A stretch of 64,000 nt of DNA from Algoriphagus zhangzhouensis (GTDB lineage: Bacteria > Bacteroidota > Bacteroidia > Cytophagales > Cyclobacteriaceae), in contig NZ_FRXN01000001.1 of NCBI RefSeq assembly GCF_900148515.1, positions 744,001 to 808,000 on the forward strand, read 5' to 3'. Position numbers and translations under genes: made by a program. Under the pieces are notes generated by a model that saw only the letters and a list, made by a program, of their open reading frames with translations, did no database searches and was not told the DNA's origin. This document shows positions 8,094 through 16,882 of the stretch, piece by piece. The stretch's first letter is position 1. Every line of letters starts with the position of its first letter.

Positions 8094-9317
8094 ATGAAAA
8101 AGATCATATTGAGTTTGGGATTGAGTTTCTTTTTATCTGCATCACTTTTTGCTCAAGAAGCTGATAGTGTGAAGGTGAAAGAAGAGAAAAACATGAAGTT
8201 ACTTCTCATACCTGTTTTAGCCTCTTCGCCTGCTACAGGATTTATGTTTGGAGTAGCTCCTGCGATTACATTTATCAAAGGAGACCCCAAGACAACTGCT
8301 ATTTCATCTTATTTAGGATCAGCTGTTTATACAACTCAAAAGCAGCTATTACTGACATTCAAGGGAAATCTTTTCTTTGAAAACAACGAATGGCTTTTGA
8401 TGAATGACTGGAGATATTTCATCACTTCCCAGCCTACTTTCGGATTAGGAACTGGTCCACAATCAGCTCGATTGGTAAGTACAGGAATTGAATATGAGGA
8501 TGGATTGACTAGCCAGGCAATTGACGAGGCTCAATTCATGAAATTCAACTTTCTGAGATTGCATCAGACCTTATTGAAAAAAGTGAATTCAAATGGGCTT
8601 TATGCCGGTATTGGGTACCATTTGGATATTCATTCCAAGATCGAAGATCAATTGTTGGATCTAGAAGCTGATCCACCTGTGATTACAAGTCATTATGCCT
8701 ATAGCACCAAGTATGGAATCAATCCTGAGAAATATACTTTATCTGGTGTCTCTGGAAATGTGATCTACGACACTCGTGACAACACCGTCAATGCCTATCA
8801 TGGCCGCTATGCTTTTCTTTCTTTGAAAGGGAATCCAACTTGGTTGGGAAGCACCGTAGGTTCTTCTACCCTTTGGGCTGAGTATAGAGACTATTTCACT
8901 TTGAATCCGGATCGACCGAGAAACCTGATTGCTTTCTGGGCATATGGTAATTTCCAAACTGGTGGAGCTCTTCCATATTTGGATTTGCCTGCTTTGGGTT
9001 GGGATCAATTTGGCAGATCCGGCAGAGCCTATCCTCAAGGAAGGTTCAGAGGACAATCTTTGGTGTATTCTGAATTGGAATGGAGGTTTCCACTGCAGCA
9101 AAACAATGATCGTTGGGGTGGTGTAATCTTTGGAAATATTTCATCAGCTACCAATAAAGATGCTGAAATCAAAATGTTCAAATACATGAATACAGGTGTT
9201 GGATTGGGAGTGAGATTTATGTTGGACAAGCAAAAAAGACAAAACTTGGCCCTGGATTACGCTTGGGGTAATTACGGAGCGAGCGGCTTCTATCTCAGTG
9301 TAAACGAGGTTTTCTAA
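8094..9317 (+). CDS. BamA/TamA-like outer-membrane beta-barrel protein
   Basis: The 407-residue product has a signal peptide ending LFAQ (about residue 21) followed directly by a C-terminal BamA-type barrel without POTRA repeats. Alternating hydrophobic strands, the segment NVIYDTRDNTVNAYHGRY (typical of Omp85 barrels), the RGQ segment in QGRFRGQSLVYSELEWRFPL (lid-loop-like RGF/RG region), and a final aromatic residue (NEVF) support this. It should sit in the outer membrane. Relatives without POTRA domains are common in Bacteroidota and their role is not known. It is monocistronic and ends in a terminator. Confidence 0.85.
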   Translation: MKKIILSLGLSFFLSASLFAQEADSVKVKEEKNMKLLLIPVLASSPATGFMFGVAPAITFIKGDPKTTAISSYLGSAVYTTQKQLLLTFKGNLFFENNEWLLMNDWRYFITSQPTFGLGTGPQSARLVSTGIEYEDGLTSQAIDEAQFMKFNFLRLHQTLLKKVNSNGLYAGIGYHLDIHSKIEDQLLDLEADPPVITSHYAYSTKYGINPEKYTLSGVSGNVIYDTRDNTVNAYHGRYAFLSLKGNPTWLGSTVGSSTLWAEYRDYFTLNPDRPRNLIAFWAYGNFQTGGALPYLDLPALGWDQFGRSGRAYPQGRFRGQSLVYSELEWRFPLQQNNDRWGGVIFGNISSATNKDAEIKMFKYMNTGVGLGVRFMLDKQKRQNLALDYAWGNYGASGFYLSVNEVF

Positions 9318-9336
9318 AAAAATAAAATGTTTGGAG

Positions 9337-9370
9337 AAGGTTCAAGTTAAACACTTGAGCCTTTTTCTTT
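9337..9370 (+). terminator. Rho-independent terminator after the BamA-like gene
   Basis: AAGGTTCAAG pairs with CTTGAGCCTT (one G-U pair) around a seven-base loop, followed by TTTTCTTTTT. Confidence 0.8.
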
Positions 9371-9557
9371 TTATGATTGTCCGCAATTTTGCCATTTTCA
9401 ATCTTTCAACCATTAATTCTCCAATCTCTAAAAATATCGAACATCGAATGATGAATGTTGAATAATGAAGAAGGGAAAAAGGAATGATTCGAGTTCAAAT
9501 TTTGATTAGGAATGGTGCTTTAGCCTATTCCTTCAAAATCAATGATTACTCTAACCT

Positions 9558-9598
9558 GGCTTTAGCCCAATCGGTGATTTAATGATTTGGGCTAAAGC
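9558..9598. repeat. Palindromic intergenic element, GCTTTAGCCCAA type
   Basis: GCTTTAGCCCAA (9559-9570) pairs perfectly with TTGGGCTAAAGC (9587-9598) over a 16-base loop. The same 12-bp stem with a different loop occurs at 22652-22686, so this is a dispersed palindrome family. The rest of the gap 9371-9657 is AT-rich and holds only the degenerate AATATCGAACATCGAATGA-type sequence; no gene is seen. Confidence 0.7.
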
Positions 9599-9669
9599 GG
9601 ATATTCAAATTTCTTTTTCATACAAATAACAAACTCCCCCTATTTTTTATTTTTATCTTGTTCAAGAAG

Positions 9670-11247
9670 ATGAGTCAGATTAGTGTAAGACATTTCACCC
9701 AAGAGCAATGGATTCCTATTACAGGAGTTCTTTTTTTATTTCTTTTTTGGGTCCTGGGATATGATGGAATCACCTTTAGCGATGATGTCTATTATATTTT
9801 GGCAGGAAGGGACTTTTGGAATGGTGAAATGGAAGTCAATTCCTACCATTTTTCCAGTCGTTGGGGAGCCTATATTCCAGCAGGATTGATGGGCTTGATT
9901 TTCGGCTTTGACGCCCGTTGGTTTTCCCTGATTTCTTTGCTAGCCTATGTTGGGTCTTATTTACTCATTCTCAAATTAATTACCGATCCTAAGGAGAAGA
10001 TCATCTTTTCTTTATGGTTTTTAACTCAGGTTTATCTCCTTCATTTCTTGACCAAAGTCTATCCAGATAGCCTTCTGGTCTTTTGCGTCGTCTTGGCTGT
10101 ATTTGGAGCAAGTATTCGGAGAACATATCCCGTTGGCGGAGGAAAACTATTGATGGTAGGACTCACTTTGGGCTTTATCACCAAGGAAACAATTGTCCTT
10201 CTCTTTCCTCTTCCTTTGATTTTGATGTGGATTGACTGGAAGTCAAACAAATTCCAAAAGTCCTTTTACCTCACCTTTTTCATTTTCTCAACATTGGCAG
10301 GATTGCTCTATTTGGGCTATTTCTGGGCAAAGTTTGGAGATCCTTTGTATCGGATTACCAGTATCAATGCGGGACATTATGTTTCCGAGTTCACTTATGC
10401 GGATAAAGGTTGGACTTCTATCCTTAAAAGGATTACGATTACTCCTATTTTGACTTTTATCGAAAGAGCCTATTGGCCTTGGTTGGTATTTGCTATTCCA
10501 GGACTTTACAGAGGATTAAAGAAGAAAGAAGATGTCATATTCGAATTCTCAATTGCCTTTTTATGTCTTTTGATTGGCTTCTGGTTTATGACTTCCACCT
10601 TGGAGTTTTACAATCCTATTTATCTGAACCCAAGACACTTGATCATATTGGTTCCAATCATGGCTTTCTTGATAGCCAAAGGCTGGAAAACCTGGAATGA
10701 ATCCAAAAATTGGAAATGGATTTTAACCATCCTTTTAGGCCTTGGCGCCATATATTCCATAATCATCATGGATAAAAAAATGATTGGCTTTTCAGTGGCG
10801 TTCATCTACTTGATATGGTCTAATTTCAAGAGAAATCACCAGTTAAAATACTTTGCAATCCTGCTGTTTATACCGGCTATTGCTTCAGCTGTTTATCAAT
10901 TCCAAACCAAGCAATACAGTTCTTTTACTCATAGCCTAGAATCCGAATTAGAAGAAGTAGAGGATTCTCCTATCTTGGTCAATAACTTTGTGTATTTCAG
11001 CAAAGAGTTGCTTTTAAATGATGTTCAGAATCAGAATAACCTTTTGATTCCCATTGAGAAGGCTGATTCCATCCTACAAACTCATCCCGAAAAACTCCGA
11101 GTTTTGATTTACAACTATTACCAACATGCCTATCCTCAAGAACAAGAGGATATTGAAAAAATGGAAGGTTTATTTAAGGGCAAATATGAGTTGGTAGAGG
11201 AAAGAGAAGAGGGATTGGTGGAGATAAGGGAGTTTAGGAAGAAATAG
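9670..11247 (+). CDS. GT-C type membrane glycosyltransferase (GT39/ArnT-like), putative
   Basis: The 525-residue protein is hydrophobic with about ten to twelve membrane segments. After the first segment an acidic SDDVYY motif stands in the first external loop, as in dolichyl-phosphate/polyprenyl-phosphate-dependent GT-C transferases, followed by GRDFWNG and SSRWGAY. The C-terminal 130 residues are soluble. Such enzymes move a sugar from a lipid-phosphate carrier to protein, lipid A or wall polymer on the periplasmic side. The frame could open at a TTG at 9658; I prefer the ATG at 9670. It is not in an operon. The family call is by topology and the acidic motif only. Confidence 0.6.
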   Translation: MSQISVRHFTQEQWIPITGVLFLFLFWVLGYDGITFSDDVYYILAGRDFWNGEMEVNSYHFSSRWGAYIPAGLMGLIFGFDARWFSLISLLAYVGSYLLILKLITDPKEKIIFSLWFLTQVYLLHFLTKVYPDSLLVFCVVLAVFGASIRRTYPVGGGKLLMVGLTLGFITKETIVLLFPLPLILMWIDWKSNKFQKSFYLTFFIFSTLAGLLYLGYFWAKFGDPLYRITSINAGHYVSEFTYADKGWTSILKRITITPILTFIERAYWPWLVFAIPGLYRGLKKKEDVIFEFSIAFLCLLIGFWFMTSTLEFYNPIYLNPRHLIILVPIMAFLIAKGWKTWNESKNWKWILTILLGLGAIYSIIIMDKKMIGFSVAFIYLIWSNFKRNHQLKYFAILLFIPAIASAVYQFQTKQYSSFTHSLESELEEVEDSPILVNNFVYFSKELLLNDVQNQNNLLIPIEKADSILQTHPEKLRVLIYNYYQHAYPQEQEDIEKMEGLFKGKYELVEEREEGLVEIREFRKK

Positions 11248-11250
11248 GTT

Positions 11251-11412
11251 CAAATCAATCCCCCTTTCTAAGGGGGAATTGTCACTGCTAAGATTCAAAT
11301 TATCAATTATTTAAGCCTTTCAGGATGTGTTGAGAATTCAATTTTATAATTGATAGTTAAATTTAAGACGTAACCAATCCCCCTTTCTTAAAGGGGGTTA
11401 GGGGGATTAAAA
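11251..11412. repeat. Dispersed repeat, family B (CCCCC type), left of the DUF559 gene
   Basis: CAATCCCCCTTTCTAAGGGGG at 11256 is followed by AATTGTC and a TTCAA-containing stretch, and after about 115 bp by a second palindrome (AACCAATCCCCC, TTAAAGGGGG) that ends TTAGGGGGATTAA. The same order of blocks recurs to the right of the DUF559 gene, so the gene lies inside a repeat array. Confidence 0.8.
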
Positions 11413-11495
11413 AACGCAGCAAACCCCTCTTCAAATGGGGTAATGGAGATTAGAAAGCAGAAGACATGTCACTATCTCAAAGCTGATAAAGAGAT

Positions 11496-11894
11496 TTACT
11501 TAAAATATGTCTTCTCCAAACCCTTTTCCGCCTCAATCTGATCAATCAATTCATTCAGGTCTTCCAATACCTGCATGATATTTCTTTTGATCTCAAAATC
11601 TTGAATTCTTAAGAATTTTAGGCCCAACTCCTCCAATATTTTTTGTCTTTCAGCATCCTCAGTAACAGCGAATTCTGAAAAATGTGAATCTCCATCCACT
11701 TCAATAACCAAATCCAATTTTTTACAGTAAAAATCTACAATGTAGTTATCCAAAGGTTTCTGCCTATTAAATCCATATCCCCGAAAACACTTAGCCCTTA
11801 AATATTTCCAAAGTAAAACCTCAGATAACGTTGAGTGAGATCTAAGCTCTCTTGAAAAATCTTTAAGGTTTCGGTTATAAGGTAAAAAGTACAT
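11496..11894 (-). CDS. DUF559 endonuclease-like protein (Vsr/PD-(D/E)XK fold)
   Basis: The 132-residue protein matches the DUF559 family, which shares the very-short-patch-repair endonuclease fold. The opening (RELRSHSTLSEVLLWKYLRA, then a basic GYGFNRQKPLDNYIVDFYC) and the core VIEVDGDSH are typical. Candidate metal and catalytic residues are the Asp in YIVDFYC, the Glu and Asp in IEVDGDSH. Members are small, stand-alone and of unproved function; nicking or cutting DNA is inferred from the fold. Repeats of family B flank it on both sides. It carries no fused methylase or helicase here. Confidence 0.85.
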   Translation of the reverse strand: MYFLPYNRNLKDFSRELRSHSTLSEVLLWKYLRAKCFRGYGFNRQKPLDNYIVDFYCKKLDLVIEVDGDSHFSEFAVTEDAERQKILEELGLKFLRIQDFEIKRNIMQVLEDLNELIDQIEAEKGLEKTYFK

Positions 11895-11939
11895 TAAGGA
11901 ATTTAGTGATTTTTAGTTGATCGATCCCTTTTTATAATA

Positions 11940-12247
11940 TCAATCCCCCTAGTCCCATTATATTAATCCCCCTACCCCCCTTACTAAGGGAGAATTGACT
12001 CATCCAGATTTCAATTACTGCTTTTAATTAGATTTTCTATCTGGTTGTGAATACAATTTTGATACAGAAAATAAATATTCAAATCAATCCCCCTTACCCC
12101 CTTACCAAGGGGGAATTGTCTCTACCAGATTTCAACCTACTGCTTATTAATAGGATTTTTTATCCAGTTAGGAATACAATTTTGAAATAGAAAATAATAA
12201 TTAGACGTTACAAATCCCCTTTTCTCAAAGGGGGGGAAGGGGGATTA
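11940..12247. repeat. Dispersed repeat, family B, right of the DUF559 gene: two full units and a closing palindrome
   Basis: Two direct repeats of about 120 bp start near 11963 and 12083. Each has a CCCCCTTA...AAGGG palindrome, GAATTG(A/T)CTC, CCAGATTTCAA, a TACTGCTT-like block, and AATACAATTTTGA followed by ATAGAAAATAA-like sequence. A final palindrome at 12211-12247 ends AAGGGGGATTAA, the same ending as the left array. The second array stops just 4 bp from the next gene's stop codon. Confidence 0.8.
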
Positions 12248-12251
12248 AATC

Positions 12252-12767
12252 CTAAAAATGCTTCCTATCCAATATCTCCTTCAAAACCACCGCATCTTTG
12301 ACAGTTTTGGGATCTTTGAGCAAGGAGGAATAACGGTTTCTTGGCTTTGATTTTTGTTCGTATACTTTCTCCACAACAGATGGAATCGTAGGGATTCCCT
12401 TGGAGGTTTTTAACAATTCAGATTGGGTTTTCTCAAAGGCTTCTTCATAATAGCTGATCTCATCATCTTGCTCTTGCAAACTCTTATATCGAGTTCTTTT
12501 GATAGGTTCAGCTTTTACCGGTTCAAATCGTTCTTCTCTTCTTTTCTCCTGAGCAGGAGGAGCTGGAACAGGTTGAGATGGTCTTCTTTTTCCTTGCTGA
12601 GCATCACGGATTTCTTTCAAAAGGTCTTCAAAAGACACCCCTTTTTCAGGCTGAGATGGCTCAGATTCAGGCATATCTATATCCTCAGCACCTTTCTTCT
12701 TCTTTGTTGCCTGATAGATGAAGTAGGCGATCAATGCGACGATATAAATGATATTTCCGATATCCAT
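12252..12767 (-). CDS. Membrane-anchored hypothetical protein with conserved C-terminal tail
   Basis: The 171-residue product has one N-terminal membrane segment (about residues 4-19, IGNIIYIVALIAYFIYQ) followed by a basic stop-transfer stretch (ATKKKKG). The middle is acidic and proline-rich (QPVPAPPAQEKRRE) and is probably disordered; the C-terminus (RYSSLLKDPKTVKDAVVLKE) is helical and looks like the conserved part. The body should face the cytoplasm. I do not recognise a family with a known role. It is monocistronic between two repeat arrays. Confidence 0.7.
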   Translation of the reverse strand: MDIGNIIYIVALIAYFIYQATKKKKGAEDIDMPESEPSQPEKGVSFEDLLKEIRDAQQGKRRPSQPVPAPPAQEKRREERFEPVKAEPIKRTRYKSLQEQDDEISYYEEAFEKTQSELLKTSKGIPTIPSVVEKVYEQKSKPRNRYSSLLKDPKTVKDAVVLKEILDRKHF

Positions 12768-12855
12768 GAGTTTAAGGTACTAATTTCAATAGAAATACAA
12801 TACTTCTTTCAGACAAGGTCGGAATATATCTCTGAATAGCTTTAACATTTGAATC

Positions 12856-13280
12856 AAGATAGCCCTGCGGACAGATAATTATTAAGATAGCTGTCGCAGA
12901 TAAGGACTTATCTCGCCATAGGTTTATCTCACGAAGCGAAGCGGAGTAAATCTTGGCGAAGGCTTATCTTGAAATAGATCAAGATAGCCCCGTTAGCAGA
13001 TATTTATTAAGATAGCTATGCAGACAGTATCATATCTCGCCGAAGGCTTATCTAAATCGACGAAGGAGATTGTATCTAGGCGAAGCCTTATCTTGAAATA
13101 GATTAAGATAGCTATGCATATAAAATCATATCTTGCCGTAGGCTTATCTCAATCGACGAAGGAGAATGTATCTAGACGAAGCCTTATCTTGAAATAGATC
13201 AAGATAGCCCTTCGGGCTGATAAATATTTGGATAGCTGACGCAGATAGGAATCTATCTCGCCATAGCCTTATCTCACAAT
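12856..13280 (+). repeat. Dispersed repeat, family A: four-unit array upstream of smc
   Basis: Four imperfect units each start AAGATAG at 12856, 12981, 13104 and 13201 (spacings 125, 123 and 97 bp). Each carries GATAGC(C/T) blocks, a TATCT(C/T)GCC...AGGCTTATCT block, and, in units 2 and 3, AATCGACGAAGGAGA followed by TGTATCTAG(G/A)CGAAGCCTTATCTTGAAATAGAT. The family occurs in the opposite orientation at 6721-6968. The array fills most of the gap between the hypothetical gene and smc, so it is transcribed with, or lies in, the smc upstream region. Confidence 0.85.
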
Positions 13281-13342
13281 ATATCTTTCAATTTTCCAAT
13301 AATGGTACTATTTTGTTTCCTTTTAGAAGGAGATAAAAACGC

Positions 13343-16300
13343 ATGCTGCTTAGTAAACTGGAGATCAAGGGCTTTAAAAGTTTTGGAGATAAAATGGTGA
13401 TCAACTTTGACAAGGGGATTACCGGAGTAGTTGGGCCAAATGGTTGTGGAAAGTCAAATGTAGTCGATGCCATCCGTTGGGTCTTAGGAGAGCAGAAAAC
13501 ACGGATGTTGCGCTCCGATAAGATGGAAAATGTCATCTTCAACGGGACCAAAAACCGGAAGCCATCTAATCTTGCCGAAGTTTCTCTGACCTTCGAAAAC
13601 ACCAAAAACCTCCTTCCTACCGAGTACACGCATGTGACGATTACCCGTCGATACTATCGTTCTGGGGAAAGTGAATACCAGATCAATGGCGTGACTTGCC
13701 GACTCAAGGACATCACCAATCTCTTTATGGACACAGGGATCAATTCCAATTCCTACGCCATCATTGAGTTGAAGATGATCGATGAGTTGCTCAATGATAA
13801 AAACAACTCCAGAAGGGATCTTTTCGAGGAAGCTGCAGGGATATCCAAGTTCAAAACCCGAAAGAAAGAAACCCTTCGAAAGCTGGAAGATACTGATGCG
13901 GATCTGGATCGTGTGGAAGATTTGCTCTATGAGATCGAGAAAAACCTCAAATCTCTGGAAAAGCAGGCCAAGCAAGCAGCCAAGTACTTTGAAATTAAAA
14001 AGGAATACAAAGCCGCTTCCATCAATCTGGCTAAGAAAAGCATAGAGAAATACACCAATTCCTTGCTGGAAACCAACCAGAAAATCCAGGATGAATCGGA
14101 TCGCAAGCTTTCTTTCCAAACTCAAATCGCCGATCAGGAGGCAATGTTGACTCAGCTGAAGACGGATTTGATTTCGAAGGAAAAATTGCTGGCTTCCCGT
14201 CAGAAAACCCTAAACGAACATGTCAATAAGATCCGTTCATTCGAATCGGAGAAAAAGATAAAAAACGAGCGTCTTCGCTTTTTGGAAGATCGTTCCCAGA
14301 AATTGCGTGAGCAGATCGATGCAGATCGCAAATCCAATGATCGAGCGGGTTTTTCCATTCGTTCTTTGCAACAGGAAATGGAATCCGCAGCCAAGATTTT
14401 GGCAGAAAAGGAACATATCGTCTCCGAACTAAGGGATGCCTATGAATCCCAAAAGCAGATTCAATCCGAAAAGCAATTGCAGCAAAAGAGCCAGCAACAG
14501 GCTTTTGAATCTCTGAAAGAAAAGGTCTATCAATTGACCAAGGATCTGGAAGTGAAGCAGATTCAGCTTTCTACCTTGAAACAAGAACTGGAAAGAACTT
14601 CATCAGATGATTCCCATCAGGAAGCTTCTTTGGTGGATTTCGAAGCCAAGATTGTTGATTTCAAAACTGAACTGGATGATGCCACTGCGGAATATGAAAG
14701 CTTAAAAAAGAAGCAGGAAGATCTGGATCAGAAGATTGAGGATTCGAACAAAGTGATTGAAATGATCCGGGAGGAACTGACCCAATCGGCCAGAAAGCTG
14801 GATTCCAAGCAAAACGAATACAACCTGACCAAGTCTTTGGTGGAGAATCTGGAAGGTTTTCCAGAGGCCATCAAATTCCTGAAAAAGAACAATTCCTGGG
14901 GGAAAGATACCCCTCTCCTTTCCGATTTGTTGACCACGGATGAGAAATACCGGGTGACGATTGAAAACTACCTGGAGGGCTATATGAACTACTATGTGGT
15001 GGAAACCGAAGCCCAGGCAATCGCTGCCATTTCCCTCCTTTCGGATGCATCCCGTGGCAAGGCCAACTTCTTTGTTTTGGAGCATTTTGAGCGGTTCAAA
15101 CCGAGTCAATCCAAGTTATTTGCCAATGCCATCGCGGCAACGGAGATCATTGAATTTGATGTCAAATACTCCCGACTGATCAATCATATTCTGGACAATG
15201 TCTACATCGTTCAGGGGGATTACAAGGAGTTTCCAGACGATAATGATGCCATCTTTATTTCCGAAAGTGGAAAGTACACCAAACGCAAATTCTCTCTTTC
15301 CGGAGGATCTGTGGGGCTTTTCGAAGGAAAAAGAATCGGTAGAGCCAAGAACTTGGAAAAGCTGGATAAGGAGATCAAAGACCTGAATAAGAAAGTTTCA
15401 GCTACCCGTTCCAATCTGGATCAGAAGCTTTCTGACCTGATGAAGCTGAAGGAGATTTCCTACAAAAAATCTCTCGAGGAAAAGCAGGCACAGATTTCTG
15501 AAATCAATCAGCAGTACGTTTCCATCCGAACCAAAAAGGAACAATTGGCGGAGCTGCTTTCTTCTAATGCCAATAAGCGGGAGGATATCCTGGATCGTAT
15601 TGCGGAGCTAGAGGAAAGTCTGGCTTATATCCAACCGGAACTCCTGGACAATCGTGGGGAATATGAATCCGCTGCTCAGGATCTGGATATTTTGACTTCG
15701 GATTTAGAAACAGAATCCGGTTTGTTGACTGAGAAATCTCAGGCTTTCAATCAGGAGAATATACTCTATCATCAGCAGCTCAACCGGGTGAATAGCCTGG
15801 AGCAGGAGATTGAATTCAAGCAGAATGCTTACGAGGGTTCCAAGGAAAGAATAGAAAAGTCCCAGGCTGAATTGGCTTCACTGGATTCGGAGATCAAGTC
15901 TTTGTTGGAAAACAATGAGGTCAAGGATGATGAATTGATTGAGCTGTATTCGGAAAAGGAAACCATAGAAGCCGGTGTTACCGAGGCTGAGAAAGATTAT
16001 TATGGAAGCCGTGGACTGATCGATGAGACGGATCAGAAGATTCGCTCCTTGCAAAAGTCCAAGGAAAGCCATGATACCTTGGTGCATGAGCTTCAGAACT
16101 CTATCAATGAAGTCAAACTCAAGATGACTTCCATGAAGGAACGCCTTAGCGTGGAGTTTGAACTGGATCTGGATCAGCTGATGGAGGAAAATCCGGGCTT
16201 GGATGAACCTTTCTTGGAGTTTTCTGAAGAAGAACTTCGCCACTTGGTCAACAAGCAGAAAGAAAAGCTGGAAAAGATCGGTCCGATCAACCCGATGGCT

Positions 16301-16882
16301 ATGGAAGCCTACGATGAGATTAAGGAGAGACATGACTTTATTCAGGGACAGAAAGAAGATCTGGAAAAGGCCAAAGAATCCTTATTGAAGACGATTCAGG
16401 AGATAGATGATGTGGCCAAAGAGACCTTCCTGACTGCTTTTGACCAGATCAAGGAAAACTTTGTCAAGGTATTCCGTTCCCTATTTACCGAGCAGGATGA
16501 TTGTGATCTGAAGCTTACTGATCCGGATAATCCTTTGGAATCTACCATTGAGATTATGGCGAAGCCTAAGGGCAAAAGACCTTTGACGATCAATCAGCTT
16601 TCCGGAGGAGAGAAGACCCTAACCGCCACTTCCCTACTCTTCTCCATTTACCTGCTGAAGCCTGCGCCATTCTGTATTTTTGATGAGGTGGATGCGCCGC
16701 TTGATGATGCCAATATTGATAAGTTCAATACGATTATCCAGCGCTTTAGTGGAGAGTCCCAGTTTATTATCGTGACCCATAATAAGCGAACCATGGCCAG
16801 CACCGATATTATCTATGGCATTACCATGATCGAAGCAGGTGTTTCCAGAGTGGTACCGGTGGATTTAAGGGAGTTGGCGTAG
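13343..16882 (+). CDS. smc: Chromosome segregation SMC protein
   Basis: The 1179-residue protein has the full SMC layout: Walker A at 31-38 (GPNGCGKS), a long coiled coil, a hinge at about 510-665 (LLSDLLTTDEKYRVTIENYL, later GKANFFVLE), a returning coiled coil, the ABC signature at about 1085 (LSGGEKTLTATSLLF) and Walker B at about 1110 (FCIFDEVDAPLDDAN). It forms the ATP-driven condensin ring with ScpA and ScpB, neither of which is in this window. Start ATG follows the family A repeat array by about 60 bp. The gene uses CTG leucine codons more than its neighbours. Its 3' end overlaps a convergent gene by 18 bp. Confidence 0.97.
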   Translation: MLLSKLEIKGFKSFGDKMVINFDKGITGVVGPNGCGKSNVVDAIRWVLGEQKTRMLRSDKMENVIFNGTKNRKPSNLAEVSLTFENTKNLLPTEYTHVTITRRYYRSGESEYQINGVTCRLKDITNLFMDTGINSNSYAIIELKMIDELLNDKNNSRRDLFEEAAGISKFKTRKKETLRKLEDTDADLDRVEDLLYEIEKNLKSLEKQAKQAAKYFEIKKEYKAASINLAKKSIEKYTNSLLETNQKIQDESDRKLSFQTQIADQEAMLTQLKTDLISKEKLLASRQKTLNEHVNKIRSFESEKKIKNERLRFLEDRSQKLREQIDADRKSNDRAGFSIRSLQQEMESAAKILAEKEHIVSELRDAYESQKQIQSEKQLQQKSQQQAFESLKEKVYQLTKDLEVKQIQLSTLKQELERTSSDDSHQEASLVDFEAKIVDFKTELDDATAEYESLKKKQEDLDQKIEDSNKVIEMIREELTQSARKLDSKQNEYNLTKSLVENLEGFPEAIKFLKKNNSWGKDTPLLSDLLTTDEKYRVTIENYLEGYMNYYVVETEAQAIAAISLLSDASRGKANFFVLEHFERFKPSQSKLFANAIAATEIIEFDVKYSRLINHILDNVYIVQGDYKEFPDDNDAIFISESGKYTKRKFSLSGGSVGLFEGKRIGRAKNLEKLDKEIKDLNKKVSATRSNLDQKLSDLMKLKEISYKKSLEEKQAQISEINQQYVSIRTKKEQLAELLSSNANKREDILDRIAELEESLAYIQPELLDNRGEYESAAQDLDILTSDLETESGLLTEKSQAFNQENILYHQQLNRVNSLEQEIEFKQNAYEGSKERIEKSQAELASLDSEIKSLLENNEVKDDELIELYSEKETIEAGVTEAEKDYYGSRGLIDETDQKIRSLQKSKESHDTLVHELQNSINEVKLKMTSMKERLSVEFELDLDQLMEENPGLDEPFLEFSEEELRHLVNKQKEKLEKIGPINPMAMEAYDEIKERHDFIQGQKEDLEKAKESLLKTIQEIDDVAKETFLTAFDQIKENFVKVFRSLFTEQDDCDLKLTDPDNPLESTIEIMAKPKGKRPLTINQLSGGEKTLTATSLLFSIYLLKPAPFCIFDEVDAPLDDANIDKFNTIIQRFSGESQFIIVTHNKRTMASTDIIYGITMIEAGVSRVVPVDLRELA

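Noticed and set aside
11496..11894. True Vsr mismatch endonuclease
   Set aside because: It is a stand-alone DUF559 protein without a neighbouring cytosine methylase and lacks the zinc-binding features of Vsr.
12856..13280. CRISPR array
   Set aside because: Units are 97-125 bp long, imperfect and mosaic; there are no short constant repeats with unique spacers and no cas genes.
13484..14125. 213-codon open frame on the minus strand inside smc
   Set aside because: It is antisense to the conserved Walker A and coiled-coil part of smc, has Phe/Leu-rich shadow composition and no recognised motif.
15878..16333. 151-codon minus-strand frame inside smc
   Set aside because: Antisense shadow of the second coiled coil; repeated Phe/Leu/Ile is the reverse of a charged helix.
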